DNA of 64,000 nt, from contig OY783200.1 in assembly GCA_963678675.1 (NCBI GenBank), positions 20,102,190 through 20,166,189 on the forward strand, written 5' to 3'. The position numbers were made by a program, and so were the translations under genes. Source of the stretch: Xiphydria camelus. Taxonomy: Eukaryota; Arthropoda; Insecta; Hymenoptera; Xiphydriidae. This document shows positions 1 through 11,173 of the stretch, one piece after another; positions within the stretch are counted from its first letter, which is position 1, and each line of letters starts with the position of its first letter. The notes beneath the pieces were generated by a model. It saw nothing but the letters and a program-made list of their open reading frames with translations, was not told the DNA's origin and made no database searches.

Positions 1-1347
1 TACATTTTTTCATTTCTCAAAATGTTGAACAGGGGGTAGGTACTCTTTCGAATCTCCCCGTTGCGATACAGTCCGATCGACGACACCCCCTCCGACCTCC
101 GCACGAATTTCAGCGCTTCGAATAATATCCCCAAAGCGAAATGCCGGCGGAAGCACTCGCGCGCAGGCCGGCGCCCAATAACGGCCATTTTAAAGCTCCA
201 CACGTGGAAATCCAAGGGGCCGCTCTGATTTACGCCGCGGCAATAACGTGCGACGTACACCCCGCAGGCGTTCGCAATCTACAACGGAGCGTTTTTTTCG
301 GCTTAATTTTATTCTACTACTTTGCGAGGCGTAAACGACGCGCGAGAGCTCACAATTCCGCAATCTCTTTTTTTGCCCACGAATGATGCACGCTAAAGAT
401 AATATCCGCGGTTCGTAGAGAAAGAAAAGACTTAATTTTGCACTGCGTTATAACAAATGCTTTCATAAGACCTCGTCGTATTTGCCACCGGGATGAGAGA
501 CAAAATCCTGAAAGCTCTTTTTCTTATTTCTCAACTCTGACCACTGTCCGTTCTCTGACACACAGACCGGCTAATAACGCTCGGAGCTACCCTCTCTTCC
601 TTTGTTCGTCTCTTTATTTCCTTCTTGGTGACGAAAAAACTACAAAAAAAAGGAAATATATTAAAAATACGAAACCGCGTATTATTGGAAGCTTTCGAGT
701 ATTTCTTCTCTTTTAATAGTCCATTTTTTATCTCGTTCAAAATGTTTAAATTTCATCAAAGTCTTTTGCTTCTACTTCTTTCGTTAGCTCGAGAACTGTT
801 CCCTTTTTTTTTAAGGAATCTAGGTTTCAATATCTCTTGCTGCTGAATTTCCTCGGCATTTCTCGACCTGCTATCTGCATTCTAAGAAAGTCTCTCGTTA
901 ATAAAGCACAGAAGTCTTCCCCTCGTCCTCCTTTATTCCTGTCGGAAGCAGCAGCGGAACTTCCCGATGATAGGAAAAGCAAGAAAGAAAAAAATATTGA
1001 AAAAGTCAAATCCTTCATTACGTCTCTTGAAGAGGGTTCGAAGAGGAACTGAAACGTCAGACGTGTATTGATTCTTGTTGTTGTTTGGCCTGATTATTAA
1101 CTTTGAACATTAAATTAAATTAATTTTAAACTACTACAGGCAATAGAAGTATTATCTTAAGAATTTAAAATCCTTCATTTTATGGAATGCAGTTGCATTT
1201 ATCATATACATATCATTCGTGTAATATTCCCAATTCGTAGTTCATTTTTTGATCGTACCCCTATCGAGAGAGTATCTGTATTTTACTTTAGTTTTTATTT
1301 CTAGGTACTCAAAAGCACCTTTCTTAATGAATTTAAGTTGATGTTTC
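1..1347. other. Non-coding, with a CpG-rich block at about 60-340
   Basis: No exon with usable splice sites is visible on either strand. Bases about 60-340 are clearly richer in G+C and CpG than the flanks and resemble the conserved regulatory or promoter-like islands often seen in insect introns. The rest is AT-rich with long homopolymer runs. Short ORFs here have no recognisable domain. Confidence 0.4.
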
Positions 1348-1653
1348 AATAAATTGCAACACCCACGTAACAGCAGCAATATTATTATCATTTTTTATAT
1401 TCGTCGAACAGTTCTTATTCTTGAAATCGACAAATTGCATCATCTTTATAATACAATATCAACATTATAAAAATAAGAACTGGTATTTTTATTAAGTAAA
1501 TAGTTTAATAAATTGCGTCAATCATGCAATAGCGGCTGTGTTATTATCATTTTTTATATTCGTTGAGAAGTTATGAATCTTACCATCGACAAAATGTATC
1601 ATCCTTATGCTACAGTATCAACATTATAAAAACAACAACCGGTATTTTTATTA
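1348..1653. repeat. Two-unit diverged tandem duplication, period about 159 bp
   Basis: The block that starts with AATAAATTGC at 1348 recurs at 1507. The two units share long stretches in order, including TTATTATCATTTTTTATATT, CGACAAA.TG.ATCATC and TATCAACATTATAAAAA, and both end in GGTATTTTTATTA. Many substitutions separate them, so the duplication is old. Confidence 0.75.
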
Positions 1654-1747
1654 TTTCAAGTCTAATTGTTTGCCGAAAGAACAAGAAAATCGAGAAATGC
1701 GATATAGAGCAGATTTCGCTACATCTTTCGCGTTAAAATTATCGTAA

Positions 1748-2657
1748 GGGTCATTCCATACCAAATCGGACACTTTTTGGAGTAACATTTCGGATTTTGC
1801 TCAAATTTGGATATCTTGTAGTCTTTGTCGATGTTTAACCGTATCTCGAAGGATTTTTCAAAATTTTGAAAATTGTTGATTTTACAGCCACTTGAAAAAT
1901 AACGCTGCTTTTTTTTTCATTAAATTATAATTATCAAACCGGTTGTCGGCTGATCTTTTGGGTACTAAAAGTGAAAGAGTTGAAAAACCAGAGAAAAATT
2001 GCATCGATCAAAAAAAAAATTTTTTTTAATAATTTTATTTGCACTTGATTTAAACAAATGACGTATTTTCATAGCTGGACACTTTTTAAAAATCTGAAAA
2101 AAAGCAAGCATATACTTTGATATCCTCTCTTTAAGGACAAACAAACAAAAATAACGACACTTTAAAATTGACGACACAAAAATTAATTGAATTTGACGCC
2201 GCGTCGGAATTTAATTAATTTTTGTGTCGTCAATTTTAAAGTGTCGTTATTTTTGTTTGTTTGTCCTTAAAGAGAGGATATCAAAGTATATGCTTGCTTT
2301 TTTTCAGATTTTTAAAAAGTGTCCAGCTATGAAAATACGTCATTTGTTTAAATCAAGTGCAAATAAAATTATTAAAAAAAAATTTTTTTTGATCGATGCA
2401 ATTTTTCTCTGGTTTTTCAACTTTATCACTTTTAGTATCCAAAAGATTATTTTCAGCCGACAACCGGTTTGATAATTATAATTTAATGAAAAAAAAGCAG
2501 CGTTATTCTTCAAGTGGCTGTAAAATCAACAATTTTCAAAATTTTGAAAAATCCTTCGAGATACGGTTAAACATCGACAAAGACTACAATATATCCAAAT
2601 TTGAGCAAAATCCGAAATGTTACTCCAAAAAGTGTCCGATTTGGTATGGAATGACCC
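1748..2657. mobile_element. 910-bp palindromic (foldback) DNA element, family A
   Basis: The left arm (1748 to about 2189) and right arm (about 2211 to 2657) are inverted copies of one another over about 440 bp, with only scattered mismatches and a small indel. They are separated by a loop of about 20 bp. The termini are GGGTCATTCCATACCAAATC and its complement. GTAA directly flanks both ends (1744-1747 and 2658-2661), consistent with a 4-bp target duplication. ORFs inside are mirror images of each other and are not genes. A partial copy of one end lies at 37743-37870. Superfamily not identified. Confidence 0.88.
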
Positions 2658-2661
2658 GTAA

Positions 2662-4931
<2,270 letters not shown>

Positions 4932-5345
4932 GGTTAATTTATTTACCGGTCGGCGAATTCGTTACATTTTAATAAAGTGCGCCCTCCGCAGCGTCGAAAG
5001 TTTGACTATCAAACGTGATTTAATTAGGTAACTAATTCAATGATGTCAGAGTGGATGGTACTTTTCTTTACAAGGAATGTCGATTAGTTTGAATCCTCGA
5101 TACATTTTCGAAACTCATTTAAAACCATGTAAATGCAGATAAACTAAATTACAAAGAAAATTGAAATAAATATAACAAGTACAATAATGTAATGACACTT
5201 TTCAATGGTTAATTTATTTTCTAATGAAATCGTTACATATTAATAAAATACGGCTGTACCAAATTTGAAAGTCATTTTTAATTTGAAGAGTGGGTTAATT
5301 AATTTAATGAAACGCGGAGAAAGCTACTGCAAAGAAAAAAGTTTA
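4932..5345. repeat. Ancient diverged tandem duplication of a TAATTA-rich block
   Basis: GGTTAATTTATTT, then CGTTACAT.TTAATAAA.T, then a GAAAGT-type word occur in the same order from 4932 and again from 5207 (offset 275 bp). The first unit has kept CpG-rich sequence. The second has drifted to A+T. Confidence 0.4.
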
Positions 5346-7251
5346 TCCATCTGTGTTTTCGGTCTACTTTAAAAAGTATTAATTTTCCACGCTCAAGAAA
5401 TCATGCAAATCTCCGGAGGAATTCGAAATAATTTAAATACAGAGCCACTCAAACATCATCAATATTTTAATTTTGAAATTTGGTGTAATATTTAGTTCGG
5501 TTCAAATAAAAAACTAAAATAGGTTTTATCTACTTTTCTATCTAACTTTTTACATTTTGTGTGTAACATTCCGGTTGTTAAATTCGCTTATCTCTTCAAG
5601 AGCATCTAATAAACATAAAGCAATTCAGTTGAAATTAATTTACGTTAATAATAAAAACTCACAAGGAGGACCGAAAAATTCAAGTAAGCCTCAAGGAAGC
5701 GATTTTACGACAAACTTTAATAAAGTTTCATTACTTTATCGAGGCGAAGTAATGTATTATTGAGGATATTTATGTTTCAAACAAATATTTTAACAATGAT
5801 AATAAAAAATTAACTAAAAATACAATCAATTTTGATTATTTGACAGAACACATAATACAAAAATTAGAAGTGAACAAAACATAAATACATACTCCAATAA
5901 TATCAAAGCAAGATATTTAGAAGCCGTTACTTTATTAAATAATTAATATTAATTTGTTTTAATAAATCTAATTAGAACAATGAGGATTATGTAATTATAA
6001 TCGTACTCATAACTGGAGTACAAAATACAAGGTAAGAGGCAGTGAAATGGCACGATTTCAGTTCGGGTTGGCGGGCTTGGTGGGGGGTCACGAGAGTGGG
6101 GGACTGGACCTTTGCCGTCTAGACAGGTGAAAATATTAGTAGCCATGGAACGTCGGTCCAATGAGCAACGCGCGTTTGCTGTAAACATTCCAACAGATCT
6201 CTTGTACGGGTAACAGAAAATGGGCTCCAAATTTTTCGACCTCACTTTGCGCCCAAATTTCTTTGAAAGTCGTTGCCGAAAGAGCAAAGCAGGAAGCGAA
6301 TAAACTGCGGTTCGTCTTTTAGCCAGTCGAGGCACAATGAAGATATATCTACACCTATACAATTGCACTCGTGCACGGAGAGAAAAAAAAGAGAACATCT
6401 AACCTAGAGAAGATGAGGAAAAAGTGTCATTTTTCTGACTAACTGTGCACCGAATTGACAGACGGTAGAATTTTTCCCCCTTTGGAATGAGATTTTTCCA
6501 TCAAAATCGAAAAGTAATTTTTGATAAATAAACTGGTAAAATTTAACCCATGTAAATGTAAATTTTCCTTGCTAAAAACGACAAATCATACATTATTTTA
6601 TTTCTCAAAAAAAAAGAATATTAATAAGGATTCAAATTTGTCAGGGGGGCTATTCTCGACGCGTGAGAAATGTTTTTCGTGGACGAAAAGTAATTCGTTA
6701 ACAGAGGTAAAGTTTCGTCGATCACTTTCGTTAATGATTCGAAAATCCCTTCGAAGATAGATCTCGTCGACGAAATGAATTTTCTCACACGAAAAATAAT
6801 TCCCATACTCCTCTCCCCGTGTTTACATCTCTTAGCAAAACGTCTTCTTATTAGTATCTTGTTTAATCCCTTAGCGACAAATCTTCTTTAAGATTCCGTT
6901 GTAGTGGGGTTACGGACAACGGAATACTTGATTCTGATTGGTCTATAAGACCGAATGTAACATTAGCACTTGTCGGTGAAGATTTTCTCCAGGAAAAAGG
7001 GAAAACATCCAGTGCAGAAGAATATATGTTGACCATAAACTGTAGAGCTACTACTATACTGCTGCGTAGTTTTTATTTTATTTTGCTGGGAATTTGAAAA
7101 TTCACCGAAAATTCCCTTTTTTCAGAAGAATAATTTTCCAGCCCTTTGATAATTTCTTACCTATCTCACTGTAATTTCTGGTTGATTGTCGCAATGGTGC
7201 AGCGTTACCCATAAAAAAGGGGAATTTTTTACTTTTTTTTTCTCCGTGTGG
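5346..7251. other. No gene seen; non-coding with possible MITE ends
   Basis: The minus-strand ORF at 5949-6398 has no recognisable domain. The sequences CACGGAGAGAAAAAAAA (from about 6373) and TTTTTTTTTCTCCGTG (ending about 7247) are inverted and resemble the ends of the CACGGA-type MITE at 7665. They may bound an element of about 870 bp that ends right against the FATP exon, but the flanking dinucleotides are TG rather than TA. Confidence 0.3.
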
Positions 7252-8034
7252 TTCCGGTTGAAAGTGGCGTCCGGGTTGGGCGCAATAGAAGTCGCGTCAG
7301 TCGACTTGTTTCGGTTTCGGACCAACGGTTTCGCTTCTCTTCGAGGTCCACGGAAACGAGGGCAAGGCCGAAATGGTAGCTATATTTACGACCCCGAGCA
7401 GTCGTTGAACCTGAAGGACTTTGCCGAGGGTATTAAGAAAGCTCTACCCCCTCCTACGCCAGGCCGCTCTTCGTCAGAGTCCTCTCCGAACTACCCATGA
7501 CTGGTACGCGTTAATTATTTTGCAGTAGATCCGATTTCTACGATCGAGACTAACTCATTTTCGATAACTCTAGGTACGTTCAAATTGAAGAAGAGGGATC
7601 TGCAGTTAGATGGGTTCGACGTGACGAAGGTAAAATTGACAACGGCTCTTCCGCATCCAGTGTACACGGAAAAAAAATATAGTAAATTTAACTGAATCAG
7701 TGGCCACGGGCGAGGGAACGCTGATTTAATTAATCGAACTAATAATTTGGTAGAATCGACTACTGCTTGTTTCCGTCAAACGATTGTCAATCGTTATAAC
7801 CAAATTATTTAATTCAAGTAACTGGATCGACGTTCCCCCGCTCGTGACCGCCTATTTAGTCGAATCTATGAATTTTTTTCTCCGTGTAGATACGCACGAA
7901 TAGCATTAATTGTTTCGTATCGAATCACCTTCCAGATCAAGGATCCAATTTATTTCCTCGACAGAACGGGAAACTACGTTCGACTCACGGAGCAACTATA
8001 CAATGACATTAGGGAAGAGAAAATAAAAATTTAG
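7252..8034 (+). pseudogene. C-terminal part of a fatty-acid transport protein (FATP / SLC27, very-long-chain acyl-CoA synthetase), frameshifted
   Basis: FATPs activate and import long-chain fatty acids at the plasma membrane or ER. Three exon-like blocks are visible. Exon A (7252-7503) has FATP words in order: TTC-CGG at the FRWKGEN position, EVASV, VHGNEGKAEMVAI, YDPEQSLNLKDFAEGIKKALP and YARPLFVRVLSELPMTG. These sit in three reading frames. The shift after MVAI falls at a TTT run and the shift at ALP|SYARP falls at a CCCCC run, and each is explained by one missing base. Exon B (7574-7629) and exon C (7936-8034) are clean. They join in phase (G|GT, then AAG|ATC), have AG/GT borders, and encode GTFKLKKRDL... 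and IKDPIYFLDRTGNYVRLTEQ..., ending EEKIKI-stop as FATPs do. The FRWKGEN motif itself is degraded, which favours a real pseudogene, but homopolymer sequencing errors are possible. No upstream FATP exons were found in the window. A poly(A) signal AATAAA is at 8216. Confidence 0.75.
7665..7886. mobile_element. TA-flanked MITE (CACGGAAAAAAA termini) in the FATP intron
   Basis: Termini CACGGAAAAAAA and TTTTTTTCTCCGTG are inverted and flanked by TA on both sides (7663-7664 and 7887-7888), as expected for Tc1/mariner-type insertion. Internal words such as GTTAC/GTAAC and the CGAGGGAACG/CGTTCCCCCGCTCG pair extend the inverted symmetry. It sits wholly inside the intron between FATP exons B and C. It shares its terminal word with the larger element at 18868-19819. 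Confidence 0.8.
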
Positions 8035-8404
8035 CCGCCAATATATCGTCTTTTTTCGAAACGTCGAAGAGAGGAATCTCGTGCGACATTAAGATATCGA
8101 AGACGATAATCGCGAATTATTACACGATTCTTCAATGCGAAGAACAAGTGCAGTTAAGGCGCGGAGAAAATGTTCAAAATTATCGCTGTAAGAAAATGTA
8201 TGTACGCCGATGTGGAATAAAGAATTTGCCTCGAAGGTGGATCGGTATATCGGTCCACCTTCAATCCCCGAAAATACGGCCTTCGCGCTTTACAACTCTC
8301 CCGAGCTGCGGATCATTTCCATCACACGATATACGTAACCTCGCGACTCGTACATACGTATATACAGTCGATCGGATTCATTCACGCAGTCGCGAGTCGC
8401 TCCG
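8035..8404. other. 3' flank of the FATP remnant
   Basis: Contains the AATAAA poly(A) signal at 8216-8221, 182 bp after the FATP stop codon. Nothing else recognised. Confidence 0.4.
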
Positions 8405-8659
8405 ATGATTCTCAACTCCGTTATCACCGAACGGAAGAATGCTGATTCGGTACCACTAGGCGACGTAACGGGAGACCTCTCCTTTAAAAGTAGACTGTAC
8501 GATAGATCTTTTTACGAGAAAGTACTTTCTAATATTAAGAAAAACCGGTACCTAATATTAAGAGTATTGCGCGCATTCTTTTCTTACGGAAGCGAAGAAG
8601 AGATCGCAAGACTTGTTAATATCAAAGACTACTCTGCAGCTTCCAGTATAGCGTCTTCG
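8405..8659 (+). CDS. Unrecognised ORF (about 85 residues), possibly coding or transposon-derived
   Basis: The ATG at 8405 opens a frame of charged, ordinary-looking protein (NSVITERKNADSVPL... and NIKKNRYLILRVLRAFF...). It runs directly into the Ty3/gypsy RNase H fragment and stops at 8677. No domain is recognised. It could be part of the degraded retroelement, an unlinked exon or a chance ORF, and no splice signals decide between these. Confidence 0.2.
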
Positions 8660-8669
8660 GAGACGCTAA

Positions 8670-9013
8670 TTTCCTAAATTCTCCGAACCCTATGTTGTGA
8701 CGACCGATGCTTCGAAGGATGCACTTGGTACAGTTCTGAGTCAGGGTACTATCGGTAAGGACCTTCCAATTGCGTATGCATCCAGGATATTGAATGATTC
8801 TGAAGTAAATTACAACAAAACTGAAAAGGAACTTTTGGCGATTACTTTTGCAGTTGAACATTTTCGGCCATATCTGTATATGGTCACCAATTTATTCTCG
8901 TCACCGATCATCGTTCTTTGGTCTGGTTACCGATAGGTAAATGGACAAAGATCTCAATAATGAATTGATGCGATACTTATTTGATAACATGTACCCGGCG
9001 ATAGCGGAAATTT
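8670..9013 (+). pseudogene. Ty3/gypsy polyprotein fragment: end of reverse transcriptase and start of RNase H
   Basis: From 8670 the frame reads FPKFSEPYVVTTDASKDALG..., the RNase H-like entry (TDAS motif) of Ty3/gypsy pol. It continues through PIAYASRIL, NYNKTEKELLAITFAVEHFR and PYLY. A frameshift near 8880 moves the rest (GHQFILVTDHRSLVWLP, with the TDH motif) to another frame, and a further shift leads to NNELMRYLFDNMYP before stop codons. Integrase, protease and gag are absent, so this is a decayed internal fragment. Confidence 0.88.
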
Positions 9014-9388
9014 GAATTCGAGAGTAATACTGAGTAATATTAAATTTTCATATCTTACTACCTATGCACGAAGAAAAAATATAATAATAGATAATTAATG
9101 ATAATCATATGCAATCATATTTCATTTTTTCCATGGGCGTTTTATAAGATGATTTGACATTTCAACGTTGGATTCCAAATTTCAATTTACATACATGTAT
9201 AGATTTAACATTATTGCTGAGTAAGCAGTGGTAAGCTTATGGCTTTACTTACAGTAAAATTTCACTAATAGGATTAAGAACAGACTCTAAATGTAATGAG
9301 TTAGTATTATGTAATTTTAACGAAACTGAATTTATCGAAAATTGTATATATATTGTGCAAGTGCAGGCAGTAATTGTATAATTTAAGA
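9014..9388. other. No feature seen
   Basis: AT-rich non-coding sequence between the gypsy fragment and the LTR-like block. Confidence 0.3.
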
Positions 9389-9645
9389 TGTGGCGACCCG
9401 TCACGCTACGATGGCCTGCCGCCAGATGGCGCCGACCCTCTCGGCCATCGACTCCGCGGCTACCGGCCCACGGCTCTCGGCTTCTCGTTAGTGGTCCGAC
9501 AACGGTACAGGTATATAAGAGCCCCGTCTCTCACGGAGGAGTCACGGAGCGTTTAGACGCAGGAGTCGGCCTAGCCTTACTGACGAGTCCACGGGCCGAC
9601 TCCAGGACGAAACGCTCCGCCACGAGATGGCGAACTCACAATTCA
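9389..9645 (+). repeat. LTR-like promoter block (probable solo or partial Ty3/gypsy LTR)
   Basis: A sharply GC-rich block in an AT-rich region starts TGTGGCGACCCG. It contains GTATATAAGAGCC (TATA box, 9511-9523) followed about 25 bp later by an AGTCACGG initiator-like word, and runs to ...GGCGAACTCACA (TG...CA borders). This layout of U3, TATA and R/U5 is typical of LTRs, and pol debris lies 400 bp upstream. No second LTR or target duplication was found, so a cellular promoter cannot be excluded. CCAGATGGCGCC at about 9423 is a CTCF-like word. Confidence 0.5.
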
Positions 9646-9951
9646 TTCAACTTTGCTGAGCTTTTTTTTGATAATTTTAGCTTTTAATTGTGGTGGTTTA
9701 TTTTCAAAAATATTTTACAATGTATGTAAAGTCAAAACTTTAAATGGAGAATTCATTTTGCTTGATTCTGTTGTACTGGTCGTAATCTAAAAAAATTTGT
9801 TTCCATGATTTCGCCCATTGTGCAATGGGGATTGAAACCTATGAGGTTTTACATTGAATTTTAAATACTCACAATTTGTTGTATCAAGCTTGTCTGATAG
9901 TTGTAACGGGACAGGTAATTTGAATATAATATTGTCAATTATTGGTTCTAG
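9646..9951. other. No feature seen
   Basis: AT-rich non-coding. A minus-strand ORF through here ends in a GTGAGT donor-like site but shows no known domain. Confidence 0.25.
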
Positions 9952-10135
9952 ACTAACAGACATCATGAAGTCCTCCGTATCGTCAAGCACTTCTCTAACG
10001 AAAAATACGATGAATCGCAGGCCGTCGGAGTCAAGACGTTATTAAAAGACGCTGCTGATCACTTGCTTCGCGCACGGGCTACGTGATCCAACTATTCGCG
10101 CAACTGTATCGGCACAGGGTGCTGTGGCATGTTGA
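9952..10135 (+). pseudogene. Possible transposon-derived helix-turn-helix remnant, frameshifted
   Basis: The frame from 9952 reads HHEVLRIVKHFSNEKYDESQ... and ends ...LLRARAT at a stop (10084). One base later another frame gives DPTIRATVSAQG. The order V..V..F..EK, then AT, then TI resembles the DNA-binding N-terminus seen in several insect transposon-encoded proteins. The match is by eye, short and broken. An overlapping minus-strand ORF is an alternative reading. Confidence 0.25.
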
Positions 10136-11004
10136 GAAGGAACGCGAGAAGTCGATAAACGAGTCAACGCCCTTTGAGTAACTTCTTGGAAGTTATAACT
10201 TATCGCGCGTGAAACGGCCTTCCCTTTCATCATAGTAATTTAAATGTATAAAAGAAGAGGAAGGCTATATATAGAACTGAGCTTCGAATTCCAACAAGAA
10301 AAAGATTACAAGCGTGCCATTTCCCATTCTTCTCGATCCAATGTCTGTAGGAATGACACGAGGGTGCGTGGTGAAAATTGAAGGGAATATAATTGGGCTT
10401 GGGTTTCAAAAGAAAAAAGTTTTTATTCTTTTTAGGCAGGAAATTCGTTGGTTTCAAGACACGGTGTCTTTCTTTCAATTTACCGATACCGTAACGACAC
10501 GCGATTCATTTTATTAAATTTTTCAATTAAAACTCTTCTCAGATGGTTTATATATTCTTCAATTCATTTAATACTTAATGATCCTGCTTGGATTGGACGA
10601 TTAAGAATTAGCAATACAAAGCAATAAATTATTATGTATTGTCTTCGGCGTCTCTCTGTAATTCAAATAATTTCTTCACTTTGAAGAGAAAATATTTCTG
10701 GATACACTTAATAATCTCGCTCGGTACAAATATGTATGTAAAAAATATCCTAGAGATGTTTTATGATCGTCTGTATGACATTAAGAGAATATTTCTTTAA
10801 AGATTTTTGTAATATCTGAAATTGAAAAGCTTCTCATTTCAAATTTCAAAATATATCCCTAAATATGTTATCGTATATTTTTTCTATATATCCCGTGTAA
10901 AATAATGTTTAAAAAATCCATTTGACGCAAAACGCAGCAATGGTTATCGCTCTCCAGAAGTACGTTCTTAGAAATTTAATTCTAATTTTTTCAAAAGTAC
11001 TCAC
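10136..11004. other. No feature seen; 3' intron of the CUB gene
   Basis: AT-rich, no domain-bearing ORF. On the minus strand this lies just downstream of the CUB exon donor, so it is intronic unless the gene ends here. Confidence 0.3.
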
Positions 11005-11173
11005 TTATGCGGCAGCAAAACAGCACTAAAGTTGATCGTGACGGAAATTCGCGGACTGGAAATGATGTGGTAACGGCAACGACTATTTGGAGGGTAAAGA
11101 CCAGGATATCCGGGACTGGCCAATATGCAATTAATTCCTCGGCAATCCGTGTCTTTGTAGATCCAGTCGCACT
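11005..11173 (-). CDS. Internal exon of a CUB-domain protein (first half of a CUB domain)
   Basis: On the minus strand a TTTCAG acceptor precedes a 169-nt exon that ends at GTGAGT. It encodes ECDWIYKDTDCRGINC, then ILASPGYPGLYPPNSRCRYHI, then ISVTINFSAVLLPHK. SPGYPGLYPPN.RCRY is the hallmark start of a CUB domain, an extracellular beta-sandwich of about 110 residues that is usually disulfide-bonded and used for protein-protein binding. Cysteines sit before and inside the domain as expected. The intron phase (one base left by the exon at 20862-20974) fits exactly, forming a GAG codon. The second half of the CUB domain must be on a further 3' exon, which I could not find in 1-11004. The specific family member is not identified. 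Confidence 0.82.
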
